Positions 25,015 to 34,098 are shown, counted from the stretch's first letter. The stretch: 64,000 nt of DNA from Clostridiales bacterium (GCA_022770525.1 JALEHN010000067.1:1-64000), one strand, 5' to 3'. Program-made: numbers and translations. The notes: a model not told the origin generated them from the letters alone.

Positions 25015-26454
25015 TTATAAAACAATATGCTCCACCACATAGGCAACGCCGTCTTCGTCATTTGAAGGCGCGATATAATCAGCAGCCTCTTTGACAGGCG
25101 GCTGGCCATTGCTCATGCACACTCCAAGCCCGGCAAACTGAATCATACTGCAGTCATTATGTCCGTCACCGCAGGCAACGAGAACTTCACGGTCGAGATT
25201 TAGAATTTCAAGGAGTTTTCCCAGTGATTCCGCTTTATCAATGTTCTTTGCCATAACTTCAAGGAAGAAAGGCTCTGAACGGTAAATACTCAGTTCATCA
25301 CCAAACGCTGCCTTCACCTTTGGCTCAACCTCTGCAAGATAATCGCCATCAGCCATAAGAATACACTTATTCACAGGAAAATCCACATAAGAAGCAAAAT
25401 CATCAACGCATTTGACGTTCATTTTATTAATAAAAGCCTCTTTGTTGACATAGACATCGTCCGGCATTTCTGTAATCAGATCGGCATTTTCATAAGTAAC
25501 AATCGATGTGTTATACTTCTTTGCCTGTGCCATCAGCTTTGCAGGTACATCAGCCGGCAGATCTTTTGAAAATAAAATATCACCGGTTTTGCAGTCGATA
25601 ATCCTTCCGCCGTTAAACGCAAGGATGTAACCGCCGTACTGCTCTAATTTAAGCTGCTTAGCAATCGGCATAATACCGTAAACCGGACGTCCTGAAGCAA
25701 GAATAATTCTGACACCCGCCTCCTGCATCTTCATCAGCACATCTTTCGTATGCGGAGTGATTTCTTTCTGAGAATTTGTCAGTGTGCCGTCAAGATCCAG
25801 CGCCAGCAGACGGCATGGCTTTTTGTCCTTTTTCCATAAATACAAAATCAGATCCATCGGCGTATTCAGATAAACATCAGCACCCTCAAACTCCTTTTCA
25901 TCACCATAACCGTAAAGGCAGGCTGCAAACGGTATATGATTCATGTCTGCCGCTACCTTATCAAAATATCTGTCGCCGACCATCAGTGCTTCATCCGGGG
26001 ATACACGGTCAATCAGCAACTTTAACGAATCCTGTTTCTTTGCACCCGGAACAGTTTCCTGAAGCTCATCAATATATTCACCTATTCCAAGTCTTTCCAC
26101 CGTTTTCGTAATATAATCTATAGATGAATTTGAACACACGGCAGTCATATAACCTTCTTTTTTCAGCCACTGAAGCATTTTTTCAGTGCCTTCATAGGTG
26201 GCATAGGAATTTCTCAGAGGACCTTCCACATATTCATTGACCTTTTTCCAGAAAACCGGTGTCAGCTCTTTTGCACGGCTGCCAAAGAAAAACGCTTCTG
26301 TATCCTCGTCTTTTGCACCGAATGTCTTTTTAACATCTTCCTCCGTAAAGCCTTCAATCCCAAGATCTTTAAGTGAAGAAAGCATCGACGGCACCGCATA
26401 ATTTTCTATTTTATTTAATGTTCCGTCCAAATCGAAAACAATAAGCTTTTTCAT
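25015..26454 (-). CDS. Fusion of two HAD-superfamily phosphatases
   Basis: 479 residues from the ATG at 26454 (TAGGAG about 9 nt upstream). Residues 1-205 form a phosphoglycolate-phosphatase-type HAD: IVFDLDGTLN, VCSNSS, and MVGDRYFDK. Residues about 215-479 form a complete Cof-type HAD: LLALDLDGTLTNSQK, ILASGRPVYG, then ACGDGHNDCSMI. Both nucleophile Asps and both acidic motif IVs are present, so two active phosphatases in one chain are expected. Substrates are unknown. Located downstream of the frl operon's last gene on the same strand. Confidence 0.88.
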   Translation of the reverse strand: MKKLIVFDLDGTLNKIENYAVPSMLSSLKDLGIEGFTEEDVKKTFGAKDEDTEAFFFGSRAKELTPVFWKKVNEYVEGPLRNSYATYEGTEKMLQWLKKEGYMTAVCSNSSIDYITKTVERLGIGEYIDELQETVPGAKKQDSLKLLIDRVSPDEALMVGDRYFDKVAADMNHIPFAACLYGYGDEKEFEGADVYLNTPMDLILYLWKKDKKPCRLLALDLDGTLTNSQKEITPHTKDVLMKMQEAGVRIILASGRPVYGIMPIAKQLKLEQYGGYILAFNGGRIIDCKTGDILFSKDLPADVPAKLMAQAKKYNTSIVTYENADLITEMPDDVYVNKEAFINKMNVKCVDDFASYVDFPVNKCILMADGDYLAEVEPKVKAAFGDELSIYRSEPFFLEVMAKNIDKAESLGKLLEILNLDREVLVACGDGHNDCSMIQFAGLGVCMSNGQPPVKEAADYIAPSNDEDGVAYVVEHIVL

Positions 26455-26539
26455 AAACAAAATTCTCCTATCTCATAGATTTCTTCTCTATATACCGCAG
26501 TTAATCATCATTTTCTATGCAGATTTGATGATCCAATCA

Positions 26540-27445
26540 TTATTTCTTCTGATATGTACTGAGCATAATCGCCGCAAATATTATAACACATCCGATAATC
26601 ATTCTGAAACTGAAAATTTCATGAAGGCATATCACCGAAAATATGGCACCGCTGACAGATTCCATTGCAAGAATCATAGCAGCTTTACTCTGTTCCACGT
26701 ATCTTTGTCCGTAAGATTGAAGAACAAATCCAATACAAATACCAAGGACACCGCTGTAACATATACATCCAATCATCGGCGCCGTAAAAAACGCTGCCGG
26801 AATTCCCTGACCCGTCACCGGTATGGATATTAAATAAAGCATTATTGAAAATAAAGCTGCAAAATCAACTTGCAGGATACCAAGCAGTACCGCGTCGTGT
26901 CGTTTGGCAAACCTTCCGTTATAGACAATATGTATTGCAAAACCGATAGCAGCCAGAAAAGTAAAGACATCACCAAGATTGATTCCTGTCATGGATTCAT
27001 TAAGCGATACAAGACCGATACCTGCCAGTGCCATCACAGCCGTCACCATTGTTTTCACAGTCAGTTTCTGCTTTAATAAAATCCACATAAACACAGGTGT
27101 CAGTACGACATATACTGCTGTAATAAATGCATTTTTCCCGGCTGTAGAAAGACCGCATCCAATTGTCTGAAAATCTCTCGCTACAGCAAGAATTGCGCCA
27201 AGCACTGCGCCCTCTAAAAGGACACCCTGCCGGCGCAATTCCTTATGTTTCCAGATTAATATTGGCACACCGGCCACACTGCCAACAGTGTAGCCGGCCG
27301 CTGAGACGAGCAGTGGAGGAACCTCGCCGTTAAGCGCAAGTTTTGTAACAACATAGCTGAAACCCCAGATAATTACCGCAAGAACCATTGCCGCCGATGC
27401 AACTTTGACTTTCCCGCCGTCATTTCTTTTTACTGCATCCATCAT
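26540..27445 (-). CDS. EamA/DMT-family transporter at the end of the frl operon
   Basis: 301 residues with ten hydrophobic segments in two EamA repeats (AVIIWGFSYVVTKLALNGE at the N-terminus, IGLVSLNESMTGINLGDVFTF at the second). Family members export amino acids or metabolites. Only 7 nt separate it from frlD, so it is probably co-transcribed. A possible role is exporting the amino acid released from Amadori compounds, but this is inference. Confidence 0.85.
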   Translation of the reverse strand: MMDAVKRNDGGKVKVASAAMVLAVIIWGFSYVVTKLALNGEVPPLLVSAAGYTVGSVAGVPILIWKHKELRRQGVLLEGAVLGAILAVARDFQTIGCGLSTAGKNAFITAVYVVLTPVFMWILLKQKLTVKTMVTAVMALAGIGLVSLNESMTGINLGDVFTFLAAIGFAIHIVYNGRFAKRHDAVLLGILQVDFAALFSIMLYLISIPVTGQGIPAAFFTAPMIGCICYSGVLGICIGFVLQSYGQRYVEQSKAAMILAMESVSGAIFSVICLHEIFSFRMIIGCVIIFAAIMLSTYQKK

Positions 27446-27452
27446 TCACTAA

Positions 27453-28373
27453 TCATCCTTTAAAGCCTTCCACAGGGACACCGCATCCGTAAGCGCCTTT
27501 AATCTGAGAAGTATATCTTGCACGGAGATTGCCCATACACATGCTTATTTCAATAATATTTGCCATGGCATCATCATAGTTTTCATCGACAATAAAACTT
27601 CCCTGTGAGGTCGCTTTCATACGGTCCAGACGTAATTTATTATCCATATAGGAAGTAATAAAACCGCTGATCCATGAATCGCCGCATCCTGTAGTATCTA
27701 TAGCGCCGCCTTCAACGTTATAAGGTTTCTTTGTATAAACCTTTTTGCCGTCGTAAACCCATGCGCCTTTTGTTCCCATTGTCATGATTGATAATTTATA
27801 ACCATACTTATCAACCGCATCTTTAAACATTTTCAGATTTTCTTCTTCTGAAAGTCCGTCTCGGCCGGAAAACAGGACATAATCCGCAAATTTTGCCGTT
27901 TCCGGAACATTTTCTTCATTCCATACAGTTGAATAATCATAAAGAATCGGTATACCTGCTTCTTTAACTTTATACATCTGATCATCAATATAGCTGTAGC
28001 AGCTTGTATGAACAATATCAAATCCTTTCAGATATTCCACAATCTCATCTGTAATCACAAGCGGATCTGATTTAACAAGACCGCCGTCATTTTCATCACC
28101 AAGGACTCTGTCACCGTCAATCAGCTTACAGTTGCATCGTCCGGTCTCACCGTGCATATATACACAATGGCTGATATCCACACCGTTGACTGTCAAAGAA
28201 TCCGTCACTACTTTTGCATAGCCGTCATCAGCCATTACACCGACATAAGCTGCTTCAAACCCCAGCTGACTGCAGTACGCAGCCACATTGACACAATTTC
28301 CGCCCGGATTAATCATGCCATCAATATAATTAATGTCTACAACATTGTCACCCACACAGGCTATCTTAATCAT
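27453..28373 (-). CDS. frlD: PfkB-family sugar kinase, probable fructoselysine 6-kinase
   Basis: 306 residues. Ribokinase/PfkB landmarks: CVGDNVVDINY start, MINPGGNCVNVAAYCSQLG, and the C-terminal DTTGCGDSWISGF with the catalytic Asp (GCGD rather than the usual GAGD). The short GDNVVD N-terminus and VLFSGRDGLSEEE resemble FrlD kinases. It would phosphorylate imported fructoselysine (or a related Amadori product) at C6 for cleavage by FrlB. AGGAGG precedes the start. A small hairpin (28412-28434) separates it from frlM. Confidence 0.8.
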   Translation of the reverse strand: MIKIACVGDNVVDINYIDGMINPGGNCVNVAAYCSQLGFEAAYVGVMADDGYAKVVTDSLTVNGVDISHCVYMHGETGRCNCKLIDGDRVLGDENDGGLVKSDPLVITDEIVEYLKGFDIVHTSCYSYIDDQMYKVKEAGIPILYDYSTVWNEENVPETAKFADYVLFSGRDGLSEEENLKMFKDAVDKYGYKLSIMTMGTKGAWVYDGKKVYTKKPYNVEGGAIDTTGCGDSWISGFITSYMDNKLRLDRMKATSQGSFIVDENYDDAMANIIEISMCMGNLRARYTSQIKGAYGCGVPVEGFKG

Positions 28374-28411
28374 TGGGAAACCTCCTGAAATACAAATTTT
28401 TATTCAGTCAC

Positions 28412-28434
28412 GGCGCTGCCATAAAGGCAGCGCC
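28412..28434 (-). other. Intercistronic hairpin between frlM and frlD
   Basis: Perfect 9-bp stem GGCGCTGCC / GGCAGCGCC with a 5-nt loop and no T run. More likely an mRNA stability or processing element than a full terminator. Confidence 0.6.
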
Positions 28435-28462
28435 GCCATTGACATTGTTTATACGAAACGTA

Positions 28463-29290
28463 TCATCCTTTAACCGCACCGGCATTCATACCACTGACAA
28501 AGTATTTCTGCAGACAGATATACAAAATAATCATCGGCAGTGCCGCCAGTGTCAGACCTGCAAGCATAACGCCCCAGCCTGTCTGAGTTGCGGAACGCAT
28601 TGAGAAAATAGCGATCGGGATCGTTTTTAATTTATCGCCTTCAGTAAATACTAATGCGAACGCAAAATCGTTCCAGATATATCTTGCTGTCATGATTGCT
28701 GTTGTAGCAACACACGGTTTACTCATTTTCAATACAATATTAAAGAATGTATTCATAATCGAACTGCCGTCGATATATGCAGCTTCCTCAACTTCCACAG
28801 GAAGGTTGATCATAAACGACCACATCAGGAAAAATGAAAACGGTATTCTGTATGCGATATACGGAATCAGCAAACCGATACGTGTATTGTACAGTCCTGT
28901 GATGGATAACATTTTGTAAATCGGAATCAGCGAACACTGTGGCGCAAGCATCATACCCGAAAGAATAAGCATAAATACAAGGTATTTGTGTTTAAAATCA
29001 AAACGGATAATGGCATATGCGGCACCTGCCGAAATAAGAATTACAATAAATGTACCAAGAATTGTAAAGAACAGAGAGTTCAATACACCCCTTTGTATAT
29101 AGGCTGACCACACATATGAGTAGTTCGAAAATCTCCACTCTGACGGAATACCAAAAGGATCTGAGAAAAGGTCCGCATTATTTTTGAAACCACTGATAAT
29201 CATCCAGATCAGAGGAAAGACAGTGACAAGCATGTAAAGCACCATAAATATATGGACGATAGAACGTTTAATCTTTGATCCTAAACTCAT
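28463..29290 (-). CDS. frlM: Carbohydrate ABC transporter permease (MalG type)
   Basis: 275 residues with six membrane helices. The inner-membrane loop EEAAYIDGSSIMNTFFNIVLKM is the EAA motif that contacts the ATPase. Position in the operon matches frlM of the Bacillus frlBONMD cluster. Imports the substrate together with FrlN and the lipoprotein FrlO; no ATPase gene is in the operon, so a shared MsmX-type ATPase is likely used. RBS AAGGAGG. 1-2 nt from frlN. Confidence 0.88.
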   Translation of the reverse strand: MSLGSKIKRSIVHIFMVLYMLVTVFPLIWMIISGFKNNADLFSDPFGIPSEWRFSNYSYVWSAYIQRGVLNSLFFTILGTFIVILISAGAAYAIIRFDFKHKYLVFMLILSGMMLAPQCSLIPIYKMLSITGLYNTRIGLLIPYIAYRIPFSFFLMWSFMINLPVEVEEAAYIDGSSIMNTFFNIVLKMSKPCVATTAIMTARYIWNDFAFALVFTEGDKLKTIPIAIFSMRSATQTGWGVMLAGLTLAALPMIILYICLQKYFVSGMNAGAVKG

Positions 29291-29291
29291 A

Positions 29292-30188
29292 CTATCTCGC
29301 CTCCTTCATTGAATCCTTAACATTGTACATTCGAAGCTGAATAAACGAGAACGCAAATGTAATCACAAACAACAGAACACCGATGGCACTTGCATAGCCC
29401 ATCTTATCCATTCTGAAACCGGTCTCGTACATCTTGATGGCCAGGACCTCCGTGGCTTTGCCCGGACCGCCGCTGGTCATAACATAAACTTCATCAAATA
29501 CCATAAATGCGCCGATGATTGTTACTGTAAGGTTCATAAGTATTGTAGATTTAATCATCGGAATTGTTATATAGAAGAACGATTTAATGCCGCTGGCACC
29601 ATCGATTTTAGCCGATTCATAAATTTCTGTAGGTACCCCCTGAAGCCCTACTGTGTAAAGCATAATCATTTCACCTGTGTACTGCCACTGGGAAACCGCA
29701 ATGACGGCATACATAGCCGTCTTGGAATCACCAAGCCAGTCATGGACCAATGTACCAAGCCCGATTTTTTCAAGCAAAGGGTTGATTAAACCGATAGACG
29801 GATTGTAAATAATTACCCACAAAAGACCGATTGCCGTCAGAGAAACAACCGCCGGGATAAAAATAACGACACGTGTTAACGCTGCAAAACGGGTATTTGC
29901 AGATATTACAAAAATGTGTGCCAGAATAAGGCCAAGACCTACCTGGAAAATAATTGAAATGACCGCATATTTAACATTGTTTAAAAGCGCATGCCATACT
30001 TCTTCGTCTTTAACTAATTTAATAAAATATTTAAATCCATTAAACTCCATTGACTTCGAATAGGCTGTCCACTTAAAAAAGCTGTAATAGACATTCAAAA
30101 CTACCGGCAGGAATATAAGAAGAATGACCAGTGCCAATGCCGGTATTAAAAAGAGTGCCAGCATCTTTTTATTTTTATATATCGTCAT
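29292..30188 (-). CDS. frlN: Carbohydrate ABC transporter permease (MalF type)
   Basis: 298 residues from the ATG at 30188 (GGAGGAG upstream; the frame is open to 30224 without an RBS). Six membrane helices and the EAA loop ESAKIDGASGIKSFFYITIPMI. MalF-type partner of the following permease. Preceded by a hairpin that separates it from the binding-protein gene. Confidence 0.88.
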   Translation of the reverse strand: MTIYKNKKMLALFLIPALALVILLIFLPVVLNVYYSFFKWTAYSKSMEFNGFKYFIKLVKDEEVWHALLNNVKYAVISIIFQVGLGLILAHIFVISANTRFAALTRVVIFIPAVVSLTAIGLLWVIIYNPSIGLINPLLEKIGLGTLVHDWLGDSKTAMYAVIAVSQWQYTGEMIMLYTVGLQGVPTEIYESAKIDGASGIKSFFYITIPMIKSTILMNLTVTIIGAFMVFDEVYVMTSGGPGKATEVLAIKMYETGFRMDKMGYASAIGVLLFVITFAFSFIQLRMYNVKDSMKEAR

Positions 30189-30215
30189 AAATTTCACTCC
30201 TCCACTATCAAGAAA

Positions 30216-30238
30216 CGGGCACACGCACTGTGTGCCCG
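30216..30238 (-). other. Intercistronic hairpin between frlO and frlN
   Basis: Perfect 9-bp stem CGGGCACAC / GTGTGCCCG with a 5-nt loop. Placed after the binding-protein gene, where such hairpins commonly raise its expression relative to the permeases. Confidence 0.65.
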
Positions 30239-30279
30239 CTCATACGTTTTATTCAGACAAACGCAATCTTTTGATATCA

Positions 30280-31623
30280 TTATTCGTCAGCAACTTCTTT
30301 AGCTGTTTCACTGACTTTCTTCATGATAGATTCGCCAGTTTCGTTTTCGAAAATTGTCTGGCAGCCCTCAAGCCATGTATCTGATACAGTCTGGTTGATA
30401 ACGCAGTCAAGCCATTCTGATATACCCGGTGCTGAAAGGTTTTTATTGATAACTTCGACTGATTCCGGCAGACATTTTGATTCATCAAGTTCAACTGTTG
30501 TTGTAGGCAGGAAACCAAGGTCATAAACCATCTTGCTCTGTACTTCAGGGCTTGTGAGGTATTTAAGGAATGTAATTGCTTCATCAGGATGTTCACATTC
30601 TGAGTTTACCATAAATACGTCAGGTCCGCCCGTGATGTAGCCGGCTTCACCTTTAGCGCCTTCAACTTCAGGGAAATCAAAGAAACCCCAGTTGTCGCCC
30701 AGTGTATCTTCATAGTTTACAAAGTTCTGAACTTCTTCGTAAACCATGGCAGCTTTGCCTTCCTGTACGGCATTCTGTGAAATTTCCCATGTCATAGAGT
30801 TAACATCAGAGTTTGTATAGCCTTTTTCATAAAGTAATTTAATCATATCCAGTGCTTCTGCATAACCAGGATCTGTGTATTCTACTTCTTCCATTGAATA
30901 ATTCTTTTCTGTAACATCCTTTGGAACAAGTTTGCCGTTTAATGTTGTCAGGTAATGGCAAACTACCCATGAATACTGGTTACCGATTGCAATCGGAGTT
31001 ACACCGCTTGCTTTAATTTTTTCACAAACATCAAGGAATTCATCCCATGTCTTTGGTAATTCCGTAACACCCGCATCTTCAAAAACTTTCTTGTTGTATA
31101 CCATTTCTTTTGAAGAATAATCCCAAGGCACTGCCCAGTAAGAACCGTCTTTATTACATGTTGAAAGGATAGCCTGGTTGAAACTGTTTGTCCAGTCTGC
31201 ATCTTCTTCAAAATATTTTGAGATATCCATTGCGTTTCCTGCTCTTACATACTGCATAATACGTTCACCGGACCATGTAAAGTAAATATCCGGTGCATCT
31301 GCGCTTCCTAAAAGAACACGGATCTTATCCTTGATTTCTTCGTCACCGTAAGCTGTCATCTCGATGTCAATATTCGGATTTTTAGCTTCGAAATCTGCAA
31401 CGATTTCTTCGAAGTATTTCATTCTTCTTTCTTCCGGGAATTTGTGTACGAATTTAATCGTTACTTTTTCACCGCTTGATGCTGATCCCGCATCTGATGA
31501 GCCTGCGTCACCTGATGATGCTCCGCCTGATGAACTGCCGCCACCGCCGCAGCCTGCAAGTGTTGCTACCCCCATAGCCACCGCCAAGCCTAATGCTACA
31601 AGCTTCTTTGATAATTTTTTCAT
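30280..31623 (-). CDS. frlO: Extracellular sugar/Amadori-compound-binding lipoprotein
   Basis: 447 residues. Lipoprotein signal: MKKLSKK, a hydrophobic core and the lipobox LAGC with Cys25, followed by a Gly/Ser-rich tether. Family 1-type solute-binding fold: KIKFVHKFPEERRMKYF-like start, GSADAPDIYFTWSGE, AVPWDYSSKEMVYNKKVFEDAG, and ALKYLTSPEVQ-type end (FLKYLTSPEVQSKMV). It captures the substrate outside the cell for FrlN/FrlM. The gene is preceded by a MITE-like insert and a hairpin. Confidence 0.88.
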   Translation of the reverse strand: MKKLSKKLVALGLAVAMGVATLAGCGGGGSSSGGASSGDAGSSDAGSASSGEKVTIKFVHKFPEERRMKYFEEIVADFEAKNPNIDIEMTAYGDEEIKDKIRVLLGSADAPDIYFTWSGERIMQYVRAGNAMDISKYFEEDADWTNSFNQAILSTCNKDGSYWAVPWDYSSKEMVYNKKVFEDAGVTELPKTWDEFLDVCEKIKASGVTPIAIGNQYSWVVCHYLTTLNGKLVPKDVTEKNYSMEEVEYTDPGYAEALDMIKLLYEKGYTNSDVNSMTWEISQNAVQEGKAAMVYEEVQNFVNYEDTLGDNWGFFDFPEVEGAKGEAGYITGGPDVFMVNSECEHPDEAITFLKYLTSPEVQSKMVYDLGFLPTTTVELDESKCLPESVEVINKNLSAPGISEWLDCVINQTVSDTWLEGCQTIFENETGESIMKKVSETAKEVADE

Positions 31624-31683
31624 ATGAGTTCCTCCTCTTTTCTCATAATGTGCCGTGCCTGTTTTTTTTGCACAACCTGCTTA

Positions 31684-31711
31684 AGGAACTGCTGCACGCA
31701 CAGCAGTTCCT
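31684..31711 (-). other. Hairpin in the frlB-frlO intercistronic region
   Basis: AGGAACTGCTG / CAGCAGTTCCT pair perfectly over 11 bp around a short loop. On the minus strand it is followed by TTAAGC rather than a T run, so a stability or attenuation element is more likely than a strong terminator. Confidence 0.6.
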
Positions 31712-31726
31712 AATTTATATTAATTT

Positions 31727-31868
31727 GTAACCGTTCAGAGCCAAACAAAATTTCAAAAAATAGACGTAAAATGCTCGCATTTTTAAGACTGTTTTTGAAA
31801 TTTTATTTGGCGGATACGCCACACCGACGAAATGCGAAGCATTTTGGAGGTTGGCTCTGAACCGTTAC
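31727..31868. repeat. MITE-like palindromic element between frlB and frlO
   Basis: 142 bp bounded by 18-bp inverted repeats with one mismatch: GTAACCGTTCAGAGCCAA (31727-31744) and TTGGCTCTGAACCGTTAC (31851-31868). A second nested inverted repeat (31741-31759 with 31792-31810, 18 of 19 matches) lies inside. It has no coding capacity. A 16-bp relative of the end sequence recurs at 34019-34034. Confidence 0.6.
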
Positions 31869-31875
31869 TTAAAAA

Positions 31876-32880
31876 TTAATATTCAAGTCTTCTGTAGTAC
31901 CGACGAATATCAAGTGTATGTTTACGAACTTCTGCAAGATTCTTATATGCTCTTTCAAAAATAGCCCATAATACAACCGGTGAAACAAGCCATCTGAATT
32001 CATCACTGATTCCAGGAAGTTCATAATCTTTTGTATCAAATACGAAAATCTGATTTGTATGTTTTTCAAGGAAACGGATAACTCTTTCATCAAGTGGTCT
32101 TGTAGGCCCTTCGCCCATACCAACGCAGCAGAGAACATTCTTTTCAACCATTTCAATTGTGCCGTGGAAGAATTCTGCAGAGTTAACGGATTTTGTTCTC
32201 AGCCACTGGCATTCTTCAAGAACACACATAGCCATAGAATATGTAGGACCCCATGTACAGCCTGAACCCATCCATAACTGATACTCTTTATCTTTTTCTT
32301 CAAATAATGCAGCATATTTCTTGCCCTGTTCTTCAGCAGCTTTTCCAACTGAAACGAGAGCAGCGCCGAAATTCTTCATTTCTTCAATAAATTTTGGATA
32401 AGCGTCAAATTCGCCTTTATTGTACATAATTCTTGTAATCACATACAGTGCGCATAAATCATGTGGATCACCATCGCCATAATATACAGAATAATCTGTA
32501 GCTGCTTTAAGTGGTGAGTCCGGTTCGCCTGCGAAAGAAATCGTTGTAACATTTCTTTCTTTAAGCCATTTTGCTACAGCAACTGTTTCTTTTGTATCAC
32601 CGGATTTTGATGTAAGAATAGCAACAGTTTTGTCTGTAACCATCGGATTGCCTGTGGTCATCAATTCAGCAGGAATTTCAGTAAATGTTGGAATCTTTGA
32701 CATTGATTTCATCATGTAGCAATATGGTTCCAAAGCCGCCAGTGAGCCGCCGGCTGATGTAAATAAAATATTGTCGAATCCTTTTTCACAAACAGCGTCT
32801 GCAACTGCTTCAAATTCGCCTCTTAAACTATAAAGTTTGTCTGCTTTCTCAATAATTCCTTTTTCACAAAAATCAATCAT
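31876..32880 (-). CDS. frlB: SIS-domain deglycase, probable fructoselysine-6-phosphate deglycase
   Basis: 334 residues from the ATG at 32880 (AGGAGGG 8 nt upstream). Two SIS domains: NILFTSAGGSLAALEPYCYM and ILTSKSGDTKETV in the first, then the active-site-like SAEFFHGTIEMVEKNVLCC and a C-terminal helix AEVRKHTLDIRRYYRRLEY typical of FrlB/AgaS/GlmS-type isomerases. It would split fructoselysine-6-phosphate into glucose-6-phosphate and lysine. First gene of the operon. Glucoselysine or another Amadori product is possible, since FrlB and GfrEF proteins are hard to separate by eye. Confidence 0.82.
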   Translation of the reverse strand: MIDFCEKGIIEKADKLYSLRGEFEAVADAVCEKGFDNILFTSAGGSLAALEPYCYMMKSMSKIPTFTEIPAELMTTGNPMVTDKTVAILTSKSGDTKETVAVAKWLKERNVTTISFAGEPDSPLKAATDYSVYYGDGDPHDLCALYVITRIMYNKGEFDAYPKFIEEMKNFGAALVSVGKAAEEQGKKYAALFEEKDKEYQLWMGSGCTWGPTYSMAMCVLEECQWLRTKSVNSAEFFHGTIEMVEKNVLCCVGMGEGPTRPLDERVIRFLEKHTNQIFVFDTKDYELPGISDEFRWLVSPVVLWAIFERAYKNLAEVRKHTLDIRRYYRRLEY

Positions 32881-32983
32881 TTTATTACCCTCCTGAGATT
32901 TGAACGTTTGGTCCGCCGCAGTTTCAAGCGCCTTTGACTGTTGGCGGAATTCACATAACCTATTTGGCAAGCCTTACCTGTAT

Positions 32984-33000
32984 ATGTACACATTGTACAT
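32984..33000. promoter_or_regulatory. Palindromic operator candidate in the frlB leader
   Basis: Perfect 7-bp inverted repeat ATGTACA-CAT-TGTACAT between the frlB promoter and its start codon. Symmetric sites of this size are typical for GntR/HutC regulators, so FrlR is the likely binder (inference). Confidence 0.65.
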
Positions 33001-33046
33001 CGTCATCCAGTATAAGCCTGATGTGCTTTATCTTTTTGACATACTC

Positions 33047-33075
33047 ATCATATCACGTCATATAACACATGTCAA
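33047..33075 (-). promoter_or_regulatory. Promoter of the frlB operon
   Basis: On the minus strand, consensus TTGACA (33070-33075), a 17-bp spacer and TATGAT (33047-33052). The leader runs about 160 nt to frlB and contains the palindrome at 32984-33000. Confidence 0.8.
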
Positions 33076-33159
33076 TACTTTTTTACATTTTGTATAATTT
33101 TATTTTTAATGTCTCGAATAAATAGATACAAATATCCAAACTTCCACTTGTAATATTCT

Positions 33160-33178
33160 TATTATAGGTGTTATAATA
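33160..33178. promoter_or_regulatory. Inverted repeat in the frlR promoter region
   Basis: TATTATA-GGTGT-TATAATA, a perfect 7-bp inverted repeat overlapping a TATAAT-like -10 about 30 bp before frlR. It may serve autoregulation; AT-rich chance symmetry is possible. Confidence 0.45.
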
Positions 33179-33207
33179 GGAATATAGAATATAAGGAGTT
33201 ACCTATT

Positions 33208-33975
33208 ATGATAAAAAACGACAGTGTCATACCTCTTTATCAGCAAATTGTCGATGACATTAAGCACAAAATTGAAACATCTGAATATGTCGCAGGACAG
33301 ATGATTCCAAGCGAAACTAAATTATGTGAGCTCTATCAGGTAAGCCGAATCACCATTCGCAATGCCATTTCAAAGCTTGTAGATGATGAAATTCTCGTCA
33401 AACGTCATGGTAAAGGTACCTTTGTACAAAGTGAGAAAATCTCATCGGAACTGTCAACACATTGTTCGGGATTTACAACGACCTGGCTTCAGCGAAATAT
33501 TACTTTCTATACACGTATGCTTACAGCCCAAAAGCAGACTGCCACTCCAAAAATAGCAGGCAAGCTTGGAATTTCGGAAAACAGTGCTACTGTTTATTTG
33601 AAGCGGGTACGGTATGCCAAAGGTCATGCGGTTATTCTTGAACACGTTTATCTGCCTTATGATAAATTCAAATTTTTACTGGATATAGATTTGGAGAATA
33701 AATCCTTGTATGCTACAATGGAAGAACAAATCGGATTCAATCCGGAACATCATTGTTACTCACATACCATCATGGAAGTCAATGAGCCGAACAGCGAAGA
33801 AGCATCGCTTCTTGAGCTTAATGATCGAAACGCTGTGATTATTATGGGTGAAACTGTGATCAACAGTACAACCGGTGACGTTGTCCATTACACAAAACAA
33901 ATTTACGCCGCATGTTATTTCAGATTTTCTATTACCAATCATACCGATCAATTTACAGTGAATTTAAATCAGTAA
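33208..33975 (+). CDS. frlR: GntR/HutC-family regulator of the frl operon
   Basis: 255 residues. N-terminal GntR winged helix (about 1-75): PLYQQIVDDIKHKIETSEY, IPSETKLCELYQVSRITIRNAI and LVKRHGKGTFV. C-terminal UTRA ligand-binding domain (about 95-245). Divergent from frlB, as frlR is linked to the frl genes in Bacillus. A repressor released by a phosphorylated Amadori intermediate is the expected logic (family knowledge plus context). Followed by a terminator. Confidence 0.88.
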   Translation: MIKNDSVIPLYQQIVDDIKHKIETSEYVAGQMIPSETKLCELYQVSRITIRNAISKLVDDEILVKRHGKGTFVQSEKISSELSTHCSGFTTTWLQRNITFYTRMLTAQKQTATPKIAGKLGISENSATVYLKRVRYAKGHAVILEHVYLPYDKFKFLLDIDLENKSLYATMEEQIGFNPEHHCYSHTIMEVNEPNSEEASLLELNDRNAVIIMGETVINSTTGDVVHYTKQIYAACYFRFSITNHTDQFTVNLNQ

Positions 33976-34036
33976 TATAGCTGCTGATATATGAATATTA
34001 TAGCAACATTGAAAGCCTGACTCTGAACAGTTACAC

Positions 34037-34098
34037 ATAAAAACCATAAAAGCAAAGAAATCATTCAGCCAATGTCTTTGTTTTTATGGTTTTTACGA
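34037..34098 (+). terminator. Terminator of frlR
   Basis: Arms AAAAACCATAAAAGCAAAGA (34039-34058) and TCTTTGTTTTTATGGTTTTT (34075-34094) pair with one mismatch; the right arm ends in a T run. It faces spmB coming from the other side. Confidence 0.8.
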
